Notes: generated from the sequence alone by a model not told the origin. 25,872 nucleotides of DNA from Gammaproteobacteria bacterium (GCA_020444775.1 JAGRHX010000356.1:1-25872), one strand, 5' to 3'; positions 8,994-16,736 are shown, counted from the first letter of the stretch. Program-made: numbers and translations.

Positions 8994-9104
8994 GTCAGTC
9001 ACCTCGAAGCACTGCGTGACGAACGGGCGGCCGAGTCCCACATCGGCCGGCGCGGGCTGACACCGGGTCTTGTCGGACGCGTCGATTCGAACCAATATGT
9101 TGCC

Positions 9105-9127
9105 TGAAGTCGGCTCGATTGACTTCA
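9105..9127. promoter_or_regulatory. Inverted repeat in divergent amidase/DUF1326 intergenic region
   Basis: TGAAGTC, nine bases, GACTTCA: a perfect 7-base inverted repeat in the 146-base gap between the divergent amidase and DUF1326 genes. It ends immediately before the DUF1326 ribosome binding site (AGAGAGG). A possible -10 element (TATGTT) lies just upstream at 9096-9101. A repressor operator or a 5' UTR hairpin would both fit. Confidence 0.4.
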
Positions 9128-9139
9128 AGAGAGGTCTGT

Positions 9140-9763
9140 ATGACGGCACCCACATGGTCGATGAGCGGCCAGTACATGGAAAGTTGCAACTGCGACTACC
9201 TCTGCCCGTGTATCTACACCAATCCGCAGGGCGAGGTGACCCATGACCATTGCACCGCGCTGATGGTCTACCGCATCGACGAGGGGCGCTTCGATGCGAC
9301 CACCCTCGACGGGCTGAAGTTCGCGTTGGTGATCCGCTCGGGCAAGGTGATGGCCGACGGCAACTGGATCTTCGCCTGCGTGGTCGAGGACACCGCCGAC
9401 GACGCCCAGCGGGTCGCCCTCAACGAGATCCTGGCCGGGCGGGCCGGTGGACGCCCCGCGTTGATCCACGACGCGCTGGTCGGGGATTTTCGCGGCATCG
9501 CCTTTGCGCCCATCTCCTTCGAGATGGATGGTCTGGACCGCGAGACCGATGTCGACGGAATATTCTCGTTCGCCATCAGCGGCGTGCCGTCGCGGACCGG
9601 CAGCGGCGAGCCGATCACGATCGACAACACCGCGCATCCAGCCAACTCACGTCTCGCCCTGGCGCGTTCCAAGGAGATGCACGTGCACGGTTTCGGCCTG
9701 GAGCTCGATCTCTCCGGCGTCGGCAACAACGGCCACTTTGCGCCGTTTGCCTGGAGCAACTGA
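9140..9763 (+). CDS. DUF1326 domain protein with cysteine motif
   Basis: A 207-residue DUF1326 protein. The hallmark is near the N-terminus: YMESCNCDYLCPCIYTNPQG, where C16, C18, C22 and C24 form a CxC-x3-CxC cluster likely to bind metal. The rest is a beta-rich domain with GKVMADGNWIFACVVEDTAD and a C-terminal SKEMHVHGFGLELDLSG, containing further histidines. The ATG at 9140 was chosen over one seven codons upstream because it has AGAGAGG at the right spacing. DUF1326 genes are, from memory, commonly next to DUF2182 membrane-protein genes; the DUF2182 gene here is about 14 kb away, beyond the contractile island. Function is unknown; metal handling is an inference from cysteines. Confidence 0.85.
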   Translation: MTAPTWSMSGQYMESCNCDYLCPCIYTNPQGEVTHDHCTALMVYRIDEGRFDATTLDGLKFALVIRSGKVMADGNWIFACVVEDTADDAQRVALNEILAGRAGGRPALIHDALVGDFRGIAFAPISFEMDGLDRETDVDGIFSFAISGVPSRTGSGEPITIDNTAHPANSRLALARSKEMHVHGFGLELDLSGVGNNGHFAPFAWSN

Positions 9764-9878
9764 CACCCCGATCGCCGCGGGCGTCGACTGAGCTAGGGCT
9801 CGGCGTGACAGCCGCCGGGCCCGCGCCGACACGCATGGCCGAGCGGCATACGCCGTCACGCGTACGGGCCTCGACTTG

Positions 9879-9888
9879 GTCTCGAGAC
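9879..9888. promoter_or_regulatory. 10-base palindrome upstream of the histidine kinase gene
   Basis: GTCTCGAGAC is a perfect palindrome about 100 bases before the kinase start, in the 224-base gap after the DUF1326 gene. It may be an operator half-site pair or chance. Nothing else was recognised in this gap, which should hold the kinase promoter and the left edge of the island. Confidence 0.15.
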
Positions 9889-9987
9889 GCTTCGTTCCTT
9901 TCTGGTATGGCCTCACCGATTTTCCTATCCTCTCCAGTCAGCAGCCTCGATCGGCCGAACGCCACCAGACAAGGACTCTAAATCGCA

Positions 9988-11136
9988 ATGAACACGCTCT
10001 CGGATCTTTTGGTGATTCTCGAGGTTGAGCACTCGTTCATGCGTTGGCAGATCGCGATCCTGATTCTGTTGCTGCTGATCGCACTGGGATTGATGTGGGG
10101 CCAGCGCCGCAAGCTCGGTGTGATGCGCGATTACCTGGCGCGGGAAGACCAGGAACGCCGCAGGGCTCAGGACAAGGCTGAAGACGAGCTGGAGAGATCG
10201 CGAGCGGATCACGCGCGGGAGTTGCAAGAGCAGCGTGCACGGCATGAGCAGGCGCTGGAAGAAGCGAAGGCGCGGCATCGCCAGGAGATCGACGAGAAGG
10301 TCGAGCATTACGCGCAGATCTCCGGGCGGCTCGGTCACCACAACGAACAGCTCAAACAGACGCTGGCTCGCCAGGAAAAGACCGGTCAGCAGGAGAAGGC
10401 GGCGGTGAATCAGCTTCGCGCCAGCCATGCGAGGCAAGCGGCGGCGCTCGACTACTATGCGACCTTCCTGGCCCGCTTCGACCACGAGATTGGAGGACGG
10501 CTGAGAGAGATCCGGTCCTATCTGACTTCCCGTTCCTCTGCCGAGGACAAGGAGGCCGCGCGCTGCCTGTCACACCTGGCTTTCGCCGAGAGCTCCGTCA
10601 AGCTCAATCTGCTGCCGGTCGACTGGATGCCTCCATTCATTCGGGATGCGCGCGAAAGAGCGGACAGCTTCGTGCTACAGGCGAACATGGCGGACTACGT
10701 GCGTCGGCTGCGTGATAGCCAGCGCCAGGTGCGGCTCAACAATCATGCAGGGCCACCGATGTACGTGCAGGGAAACTGGCACCATCTGGAGGTGGCCATC
10801 CAGAATCTCATCAACAACGCGCTCAAGCACGGCAGCTCCGAGCTGGTCGACATCGACGTGCATCCCGATCACAAGCACCCGGATTGGGCCGTCATCCAGA
10901 TCAGCAACGGTGGCGCGCACATCCCGCAGGATGAGTTCGAGAAGCTCTTGAAGCTGGGTACGACCAACGACCCCGAGGGGCGTGGCATCGGTCTGTACAT
11001 GGTCGAGCAGGTGGTGAAAGGCTTCGACGGCGAAATCCGCTGCGTACCGCTCGATCGGATCGTGAATCACGATCCGGGTGAACAGCCGGGTGTCCGGATC
11101 AGCGTACGCCTGCCGATAGTGCCGCCAGAGAGTTGA
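9988..11136 (+). CDS. Membrane-anchored sensor histidine kinase
   Basis: A 382-residue histidine kinase. One membrane helix is near the N-terminus (about 20-37, IAILILLLLIALGLMW), with no periplasmic domain. A long charged coiled coil (about 45-150) rich in E, R, Q and A follows. The phosphoacceptor region reads ARFDHEIGGRLREIRSYL, with H166. The ATPase domain has an N-box (AIQNLINNALKHG, 270-282), a G1-like ISNGGAHIP (305-313, with serine in place of the usual aspartate of DNG) and G2 GRGIGLYMVEQVV (331-343). The gene is convergent with the response regulator, 15 bases apart, so the two probably form one two-component system. Signal input is probably from the membrane or coiled-coil partners rather than an external ligand. 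Confidence 0.85.
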   Translation: MNTLSDLLVILEVEHSFMRWQIAILILLLLIALGLMWGQRRKLGVMRDYLAREDQERRRAQDKAEDELERSRADHARELQEQRARHEQALEEAKARHRQEIDEKVEHYAQISGRLGHHNEQLKQTLARQEKTGQQEKAAVNQLRASHARQAAALDYYATFLARFDHEIGGRLREIRSYLTSRSSAEDKEAARCLSHLAFAESSVKLNLLPVDWMPPFIRDARERADSFVLQANMADYVRRLRDSQRQVRLNNHAGPPMYVQGNWHHLEVAIQNLINNALKHGSSELVDIDVHPDHKHPDWAVIQISNGGAHIPQDEFEKLLKLGTTNDPEGRGIGLYMVEQVVKGFDGEIRCVPLDRIVNHDPGEQPGVRISVRLPIVPPES

Positions 11137-11151
11137 GCCGACAGCCCGCGA

Positions 11152-11961
11152 TCAGTCTGGGTTCCACTGGTAACCATAGCCGCTCTTGACCTGCAGGATC
11201 TTCTTCGCATCGAAGCTGGCGTCGCCCTCGCCAGCAGCGATACTTACTGCTCTCTCGGCCGTCTCCAGCTTCGCCCGGATGTCATTGGCGTGTCGCGAAA
11301 GAGTATTGCGTAATCTGTCGTCCTCGAAACCTTTGTACTGACTGGATTCCGCGGAGCTGTCGGCGGCGATACGCATCTGCGCGACCTTCTGCAGCTCGGT
11401 GTACCTGACGAGCTGACCAGGCTCCTTGGCAAGCGCGTGGACGATCAGGAACTGCGTGCGGGTCAAGCCCAACGCCTGCCCTCGCCAGCTTGCGTCCTGA
11501 CGAGCGGGCATCACGTCCAGTGGCCCCACCGAATACCTCTCCTGCCAGTTCTGCGGAACGACACGGTTGTTCCAGGTCACCAGCTCGATCGCTTTGGTCA
11601 GGACTTCGTCCTCCTCCTGCTTGCAGACGTACCAGGTGACGAGCTTGAGATCCATCACACGCTTCATCAGCTGAGAGCCATGCTCGTGCAATGACAGATA
11701 GATGATGGGCACTTGCGCCCAGCGTTGCTTGATTGCCTGACCAACCTCGATCCCGACCGCGACCCCCTGCTTGTCGCCCGTGAAATACTGATTCTCTATA
11801 TCGAGGACCGCGACGTCGGGTGGTGGCGAGTCAGACTCGAGGGCGGCCAAGGCCTCGACATGGTTGTCGAAGTCCAACACCGTATGCCCATACAGGCGCA
11901 GTAGACGCCCGTAGCGCTCCAGATCCTCGTGGCTGTCGTCGTACAAGAAGATCGTGCCCAT
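11152..11961 (-). CDS. OmpR-type response regulator
   Basis: A 269-residue response regulator. The receiver domain has the acidic pair D8-D9 in FLYDDS, phosphoacceptor D54 in VAVLDIEN, S90 in IIYLSLHEHG and K114 in WYVCKQEED. The C-terminal winged helix (about 147-268) has LGLTRTQFLIVHALAKEPGQ and ends in the typical hairpin VKSGYGYQW. An insertion around residues 195-215 lengthens the DNA-binding domain. It is transcribed away from the contractile operon, and the shared upstream region contains repeated CTGAAGA motifs suitable as its binding sites. I infer that it controls that operon and itself on phosphorylation by the convergent kinase. Confidence 0.85.
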   Translation of the reverse strand: MGTIFLYDDSHEDLERYGRLLRLYGHTVLDFDNHVEALAALESDSPPPDVAVLDIENQYFTGDKQGVAVGIEVGQAIKQRWAQVPIIYLSLHEHGSQLMKRVMDLKLVTWYVCKQEEDEVLTKAIELVTWNNRVVPQNWQERYSVGPLDVMPARQDASWRGQALGLTRTQFLIVHALAKEPGQLVRYTELQKVAQMRIAADSSAESSQYKGFEDDRLRNTLSRHANDIRAKLETAERAVSIAAGEGDASFDAKKILQVKSGYGYQWNPD

Positions 11962-11976
11962 CGCCTTGCTCCGCTA

Positions 11977-11996
11977 CTTCGGTCATCTGCTTCGGT
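11977..11996. promoter_or_regulatory. Tandem CTTCGGT repeat upstream of the response regulator
   Basis: CTTCGGT occurs at 11977-11983 and 11990-11996, 13 bases apart, in the leader just upstream of the regulator start. Read on the minus strand it is ACCGAAG, which shares GAAG with the CTGAAGA repeats nearby. It may be a weaker autoregulatory site. Confidence 0.3.
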
Positions 11997-12018
11997 GCTC
12001 CAGTATCCGCGTCACCCG

Positions 12019-12169
12019 CTGAAGAAGCGCTGAGCAGACACGCCGTATTCTGAAGAGTTTCTGAAGACCCTTCGAGCGAGTCCGACGAGATTCCGGCATC
12101 TTCAGACCAACCACATGAGGCACTCGAGAATCGGCGCCATACAGGCGCTATTTCGTGGCGGTTCTTCAG
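12019..12169. promoter_or_regulatory. Cluster of five CTGAAGA motifs, probable response-regulator sites
   Basis: CTGAAGA occurs at 12019-12025, 12050-12056 and 12061-12067 on the plus strand, and as TCTTCAG at 12099-12105 and 12163-12169. The second and third copies are extended direct repeats (TTCTGAAGA) exactly 11 bases apart, one helical turn, the geometry used by OmpR-family dimers. Chance would give about 0.02 copies of a given 7-mer in this length on both strands. The cluster lies between the regulator gene and the divergent contractile operon. No convincing -10/-35 pair could be assigned; a TATTCT overlaps the second copy at 12046-12051. Confidence 0.6.
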
Positions 12170-12237
12170 AGCTCCTGGCCCAGTATGGGCGGCAGCGGTC
12201 GACGCGGCGGCGCGTCACCCGGCCAAGGAGTCCCTCC

Positions 12238-13563
12238 ATGATCAAGACAGTCCTCAAGCCTATCGCCAACGCGGTCAAGCGCCAGCTTCGTCGGGTCCAT
12301 GTCCTGACGCCATGGGTGCTCAAGGATCTGCTCTCTCACCATGCCATCGTGATCGGTGCAAACGGCACCGGTAAGACGCTGCTCGGCGTGGCCATGTACG
12401 AGCACGTCCGCGCCCAGCCCGTGCGCTGGCACGACGCAACCAAGGGCCTCGGTGCGCAGGCGACTCGGGTGCGCGATCGAGGTCGCACGCTGAGCAGTCC
12501 GGCGGTGCGCTGGTGGGAGCAGGCCGAGCACGACGGTCTGGAGCGCCTGCATGTCACTCTGCCAGGCGGGCAGCGGCTGGTGGTGCGCTTCTCGGCTGCC
12601 GAGGACATGCTCCGTGGCGCAGACGGCGGCGAACAGTATCGCAACCTGCGACACTGGTTTCGCGGCCGACGTGCCACGGTTTGCGTCGCGGCCTTCAACC
12701 CCTTCACGGTCGACGAGGACCTTGCCTACCGAGCGATTCTCGGTTTCGTCTCGAGCTACCAGCGACGCTTCCCGGGCGTCGCGCTGCAAGACGCACTCTA
12801 CGAGGCCTGCGCGCGACTGTTCGATCTGGACCGCGATGCTGTCGATGGCCTGTGTCCGGTCGAGATCCTCGCCGAGGAGGATGGACCGAGACGCAGCATC
12901 ACCTTCGTTGACGAAGATCACCGTGTGCACTTCGACCGGGAGTCCCGTTGCTTCCACGTGGTGCATGGCGCCGACGCAGGCAACGAGCCGCTGGTCCTCG
13001 ACCTCGTTCGAGCGCTGGCGCGGCAGGCCGTCGATGCCCATGCGGCGACGGTCGGACAGCTCTCCAGCCTGGTGGCGAGTCTGGACCGATCCCTGGTCGT
13101 CTTCACCCGTGCAGATCTGCTGCCATCCATCGACGGCCTCGAAGCGAGCGACCTGAAAGATCTCTTCCCGCTGATCGATCGCAATCCCAGACGTCTTGCC
13201 AACGACCGATTGCTGGTCGGCCTGTTCACACCCTACGGGAAGACCATGTCCGACTTCGTCCGGCACGCGGACGGTCGAACCCAATACATCCCGCGTGTGA
13301 GCAGCACGGGCGCCGCGCCGATCTTCGATCGCCTGCTTGCCCTGGTCCAGCGCCAGCGTCATTGGCTACGGCTGCGCCAGGCCGGCTGGTCGGTCGCGAC
13401 AGCATGCGGCGTGGCACTCCTCGTCCTGGTCCTGCTGAACAACGACCTGCCGTCGACAGAGGCGGCACCCTCGGCAGAGACACCAGCCGCGGGCCAGACA
13501 CCGGCATCGCCGGAAGCGACCGCGGCGACGGCCGAGGCCGGCAAGGAAAAGTCCAAGAGCTGA
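12238..13563 (+). CDS. P-loop GTPase-like NTPase with C-terminal membrane anchor
   Basis: A 441-residue P-loop protein. After a basic N-terminal helix, Walker A is AIVIGANGTGKTLLG (residues 36-50, K46, T47). A TRAFAC-like base-recognition motif is seen in LVVFTRADLLPS (T290-R-A-D293), in place of NKxD. VVRFSAAEDM (115-124) may be the switch II/Walker B region. One membrane helix follows (about 384-400), then a 40-residue alanine/proline/glutamate-rich tail. The ATG at 12238 has AAGGAG at good spacing; the open frame upstream overlaps the regulatory repeats and is rejected. It heads the contractile operon. It is not a ClpV/AAA+ unfoldase. I infer a membrane-tethered switch or platform for the machine, perhaps replacing TssM; this is not shown. 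Confidence 0.75.
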   Translation: MIKTVLKPIANAVKRQLRRVHVLTPWVLKDLLSHHAIVIGANGTGKTLLGVAMYEHVRAQPVRWHDATKGLGAQATRVRDRGRTLSSPAVRWWEQAEHDGLERLHVTLPGGQRLVVRFSAAEDMLRGADGGEQYRNLRHWFRGRRATVCVAAFNPFTVDEDLAYRAILGFVSSYQRRFPGVALQDALYEACARLFDLDRDAVDGLCPVEILAEEDGPRRSITFVDEDHRVHFDRESRCFHVVHGADAGNEPLVLDLVRALARQAVDAHAATVGQLSSLVASLDRSLVVFTRADLLPSIDGLEASDLKDLFPLIDRNPRRLANDRLLVGLFTPYGKTMSDFVRHADGRTQYIPRVSSTGAAPIFDRLLALVQRQRHWLRLRQAGWSVATACGVALLVLVLLNNDLPSTEAAPSAETPAAGQTPASPEATAATAEAGKEKSKS

Positions 13564-13564
13564 G

Positions 13565-13588
13565 CGGGCGGGATACGACACCCGTCCG
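13565..13588 (+). promoter_or_regulatory. Strong hairpin between NTPase and sheath genes
   Basis: CGGGCGGG, an eight-base loop (ATACGACA), then CCCGTCCG: an eight-base stem with one G-U pair, directly after the NTPase stop codon and upstream of the sheath gene's GGGAG. There is no T-tract, so it is more likely an RNA-processing or stability element than a terminator. It could let sheath mRNA accumulate above the NTPase message. Confidence 0.4.
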
Positions 13589-13608
13589 TCCAACCGGGAG
13601 TTCGATGA

Positions 13609-14151
13609 ATGACCATCAAGATTGAGCACGTCCCGACACCAACGACGCCCGACGACGTCGATGGCAAGACGCTGCCACGCAACGTTCTGCTGGTCGGCGC
13701 GGTCCCGTCGGCCAGTCAAACGGACGAGCCGAATGCCGGCCAGCCCGTGGCGGTACGTTCCGTACTCGATGTGGCACGAAGGTTTCGGCCCTCCATCGAG
13801 GTGACCCTGCAATCCGAATGCGCGGACCGGGCACCGGAACGAGTCAGCGTGGACTATGACCGGGCACTCGTGACCGAACGGGACCTGCTCGGTCACTTCG
13901 AGCCCGACTGGGTGATGCGCAACGCTCGTACCCGGGCGGGACCCAACAGCCGCTTCGGCGTCCCCGAGCGGCAGCGTATCAAGGCCGCCGCGCTTCGCCA
14001 GGCCGCGTCCGACCTCGCCGAAGGTCCGGCCGGGGATGTCTGCGACGTAGCCAAGCTCAGGGCCCGGCTGCAGCAGGAGATCCAACGCCTTGCCGAGGTG
14101 CTTGGGGACCTTCACGCCGACTGCCCACGCGTGAGCGCCACCGAGGAGTAG
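13609..14151 (+). CDS. TssB/VipA-like sheath small subunit (candidate)
   Basis: A 180-residue protein whose size matches TssB (about 160-180), followed five bases later by a TssC-sized gene. The layout resembles TssB: an N-terminal strand, then LPRNVLLVGAVPS (the TssB LPFxLxVLGDxSG position), then VLDVARRFRPSIEVTLQ (compare FDxVMxxIxPRLxxxV), then VSVDYDRALVTERDLL and GHFEPDWVM (compare FxSMDDFxPExV), and a C-terminal helix LRARLQQEIQRLAEVLGDL. In T6SS, TssB and TssC form the contractile sheath that drives the Hcp tube. Resemblance is by pattern and order only and has not been tested by profile search. Translation starts at 13609 behind GGGAG. Confidence 0.5.
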   Translation: MTIKIEHVPTPTTPDDVDGKTLPRNVLLVGAVPSASQTDEPNAGQPVAVRSVLDVARRFRPSIEVTLQSECADRAPERVSVDYDRALVTERDLLGHFEPDWVMRNARTRAGPNSRFGVPERQRIKAAALRQAASDLAEGPAGDVCDVAKLRARLQQEIQRLAEVLGDLHADCPRVSATEE

Positions 14152-14156
14152 CAAAG

Positions 14157-15677
14157 ATGTCTGGGTCCCTCACCAACGAATCGAACATTGCGCCCACCTG
14201 GCTGGAAGCCTTCTCGCCACTCGAAACGCCCGGCGTGGACACCGGACACACGCTGCTCATTCCAGGTAGTAGCGCCCTGTCCGCGAACAAGGTCGCGGAG
14301 TTTCCGGCTCGGCGCGCTGAGAAGGCACGACGCAATGGCCCCGAAGCCGCCCGACGCGAATGGCAACTCCAGCAGCGAAGCACCTGGACCGTCCTGCAAC
14401 GCCTGCAGGCACTCGACGAGGCGCTGGGGTGCCTTCCGGAAGAGCATGCGATCGAAGTGCGTCGAGATGCGCTGGTCGCCCACCTGCGAGCGGAGGAAGC
14501 GCGGGTTCAATCAGTGTTCGACGAGAACATGTGCCTTCTCGCGCGAGCGCAGCGACCCGTGGAGCGGGCCGTTGTGGACTACCACAACTTCTTCGAGAGT
14601 CTCGGGCCGGTGCCGGAGGACCTGCGCGTGTTCGCTCTGAACGCGCATGGCGTGCCGCCGAGCGCGGAACCGGGCACCGACCTGGAGGAACCGCAGGCCG
14701 CAGTCTGCGAGCTCGAGCTCGACCAGGACGGGCGTCATCCCCTGCTCGACGGCACATTCGACGGTTTGACGCTGCGGCCACGTGCCGACCAACGTGAGAC
14801 CACCGACGCTGTTTCGCATGTCGTGCTCTTCGATGGGGTGGAGGGCGGTCGCTGGCTGAAGTGGTGGATGCGCGAAGCAGAGCGGCGTGGGTTCTTTGTT
14901 TTCGCGGGATTGCACGAGCGTATTGTCGGCCCTGGCGTCGACTGGACCCGCGCGCTCGCCGACGAGATTCGCGATGACTTCACCGGTATCGAGTCGCTTT
15001 ATCGCCATGCCAATCTGTCCGCGAACCCCCCGATCCAGCGTCACAACCGGCTCCACGAGCAGGCGGAGGATGGCTCGCCGCTGGTCCCATTCACCGTATC
15101 GACCGCGCCCTTTCTCGCCGGGCATCACCTGAACGCGAGCACCCCCGACATCCCGGTCAGCACGCGCCAGCATCAGGTGCAGGCGCTGGCACTCGGATGC
15201 GAAGGACTGCGCAACGCGCGTACCAGCGAAGATGCCGTGCCGGTGTCGTTCCTGGTCGTATCCGCGGGCGGTTCGGGCCGCAAAGTGTTCCATTTTTGCA
15301 GCGCCACGACGCTTTGCAGGGACCGCTATGCACTGACCGATATGGTCGCGCTGCAATATCTGGAAAGGCTGGTCAGACATCATTTCATAAACCGCGACGC
15401 GACGTTCGCAACCGAGGCCGCGGCCAAGCGCGAGGGCCAGGCCCTCAATCGTAGCCTGCGTCGTCTGTGCAGTGGTCCGCGGTCCATGTTCCAGTCCGTT
15501 CGGGTCGAGGGCAGCGTGGTTCGAACGGAGGACGGCAGCAGCCGGCGCTGGGAGTGGCACAGCATCATCTATAGACGCAATGGCAGCGCCGGCGACTATG
15601 TGATCAAGCTGATCGACCAGGAAACGATCGATATGGCCAGCAACAACGGGCAGGGTCCGAGCGACTCAGGCAACTGA
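14157..15677 (+). CDS. TssC/VipB-like or phage-type sheath large subunit (candidate)
   Basis: A 506-residue protein, the size of TssC (about 490-500), immediately after the TssB-like gene with GAGGAG before its ATG. The N-terminal third is strongly helical and rich in E, R and A (about 40-140). The middle is alpha/beta with LKWWMREAERRGFFVFAGLH. A sheath-like C-terminal region begins near MVALQYLERLVRHHFINRDA, followed by a helix and a beta section ending GDYVIKLIDQE. Such a helix-then-beta end is common to sheath proteins of T6SS and phage tails. The assignment depends on order, length and this rough likeness. If right, it polymerises with the preceding protein into the cytoplasmic contractile sheath. 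Confidence 0.45.
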   Translation: MSGSLTNESNIAPTWLEAFSPLETPGVDTGHTLLIPGSSALSANKVAEFPARRAEKARRNGPEAARREWQLQQRSTWTVLQRLQALDEALGCLPEEHAIEVRRDALVAHLRAEEARVQSVFDENMCLLARAQRPVERAVVDYHNFFESLGPVPEDLRVFALNAHGVPPSAEPGTDLEEPQAAVCELELDQDGRHPLLDGTFDGLTLRPRADQRETTDAVSHVVLFDGVEGGRWLKWWMREAERRGFFVFAGLHERIVGPGVDWTRALADEIRDDFTGIESLYRHANLSANPPIQRHNRLHEQAEDGSPLVPFTVSTAPFLAGHHLNASTPDIPVSTRQHQVQALALGCEGLRNARTSEDAVPVSFLVVSAGGSGRKVFHFCSATTLCRDRYALTDMVALQYLERLVRHHFINRDATFATEAAAKREGQALNRSLRRLCSGPRSMFQSVRVEGSVVRTEDGSSRRWEWHSIIYRRNGSAGDYVIKLIDQETIDMASNNGQGPSDSGN

Positions 15678-15707
15678 ACTGGATGATCGAGAAAGGAGAG
15701 CACAGCG

Positions 15708-16217
15708 ATGGCAGAGAGACTGCGAATGATGATCAACGGTGAGATCTCTGAGGAGGACGGCCGACTCGCGTACGTTGCGATCGGCAGCGACGATGCACCC
15801 GGTGGCGAGTTGACAAGCCTGACGCGCCTGACTGCGGAGGTGCATGTGGTGTCTTCTCTGGAGGCGACGATGATGCGCGAACTGCGGATCAGCCTGGGTC
15901 GCCGCAAGACTGGTGACGCAAGCGACCACCTGCTCAAGCGTTGGCGCAGCGGTCCAGCGGAGCACGGCGAGAGCTGGGTTCGCGCCGTGAAGATCTATCA
16001 GATCGACGACACGAAGATCGGCGATGACTCGATCATCAACATCTGGCACCTGGAGCACGTTCGGCTCGTCCGACATTGCCAGGCAAACGGCATGGGGACG
16101 CCACACGAGACTGCCGATCTCGTTGCGAGTGGCTACCAGTGTGAGAACAAGGCGGGTGCTCTGCCGGATTGCCCGCCCGAGCCCATACGTGTTCGCGGCT
16201 TTGTTGGTCGAACCTGA
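15708..16217 (+). CDS. Hcp-sized protein, candidate inner tube subunit 1
   Basis: A 169-residue beta-rich protein directly after the sheath genes, the usual position and size for Hcp (about 160-172). No strong Hcp signature is present. The stretch WVRAVKIYQIDDTKIGDDS, followed by IINIWHLEHVRLVRH, is compatible with the paired strands at the end of the tube fold. ELTSLTRLTAEVHVVSSLEA could be its central beta sheet. The ribosome binding site is AAAGGAGAG. Inferred role: hexameric tube propelled by the sheath. It could instead be a chaperone or baseplate part, so the functional call is weak though the gene is solid. Confidence 0.4.
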   Translation: MAERLRMMINGEISEEDGRLAYVAIGSDDAPGGELTSLTRLTAEVHVVSSLEATMMRELRISLGRRKTGDASDHLLKRWRSGPAEHGESWVRAVKIYQIDDTKIGDDSIINIWHLEHVRLVRHCQANGMGTPHETADLVASGYQCENKAGALPDCPPEPIRVRGFVGRT

Positions 16218-16229
16218 AGGAGTGAAACG

Positions 16230-16736
16230 ATGAACAGTTGGAAGATCCCTGCACGCAGCTGGCAGGCCGGCAGAGATGCTGCCGCCGATCCGGATGGCGA
16301 TGATGATCGGCTCGAGGTGGAAACGTTCCTGAATGATGCACCGAGTGGCGATGCCTGGGGTGGACGCCCGGATGGTCAGACCGTCCGGCTCACCCGCTCC
16401 ACCGGCCCGAGTGGTGACAACGTGCTGTGGCGTGTCGCGGTGGACGCGCTGTCCTGGGACAACCGGGATGAGCCGGACGAGTCGTGGGTCGAAGCCTTCA
16501 TGACAATGGATGTGGAAAGCACCGACGCCGATGGAACTCCTGTGGTGAGGTCCATGGTGCGCGAGACACACACGCGCCTGGTGCTGCGTAGCGTGACGCC
16601 GATCGACTGGAACGCCGACGAGAAGATCAATCGAGAAAGCCTGGTCTACACCACCTACGAGATCGAGTCTGAGTCCGACTTCCACGATGAACAGTCGAGC
16701 GTCATCCTGCATCCAAACGAGACGGCCGGTCCATGA
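16230..16736 (+). CDS. Candidate inner tube subunit 2 or tube initiator
   Basis: A 168-residue acidic protein 12 bases after the first tube candidate, with GAAGGAG before the ATG. The C-terminal part, TRLVLRSVTPIDWNADEKIN then RESLVYTTYEIESESDF, follows the pattern of phage T4 gp19-like tube proteins (ending in a P-x-W turn followed by the strand carrying residues that contact the sheath). The centre (LWRVAVDALSWDNRDEPDES) is beta-rich. Extracellular contractile systems typically encode more than one tube protein, whereas T6SS loci usually have one Hcp. Its last bases overlap the next gene as ATGA, indicating coupled translation. The tube assignment is an inference from order, size and this pattern. 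Confidence 0.4.
   Translation: MNSWKIPARSWQAGRDAAADPDGDDDRLEVETFLNDAPSGDAWGGRPDGQTVRLTRSTGPSGDNVLWRVAVDALSWDNRDEPDESWVEAFMTMDVESTDADGTPVVRSMVRETHTRLVLRSVTPIDWNADEKINRESLVYTTYEIESESDFHDEQSSVILHPNETAGP

Noticed and set aside
9764..9987. Att-like direct repeats at island edges
   Set aside because: Comparison by eye of 9764-9987 with 22124-22503 showed no shared word long enough to be meaningful.
12115..12237. Upstream extension of the NTPase reading frame by 41 codons
   Set aside because: It runs over the CTGAAGA repeat region, reads as arginine-rich non-protein-like sequence, and the ATG at 12238 has a good AAGGAG ribosome site.
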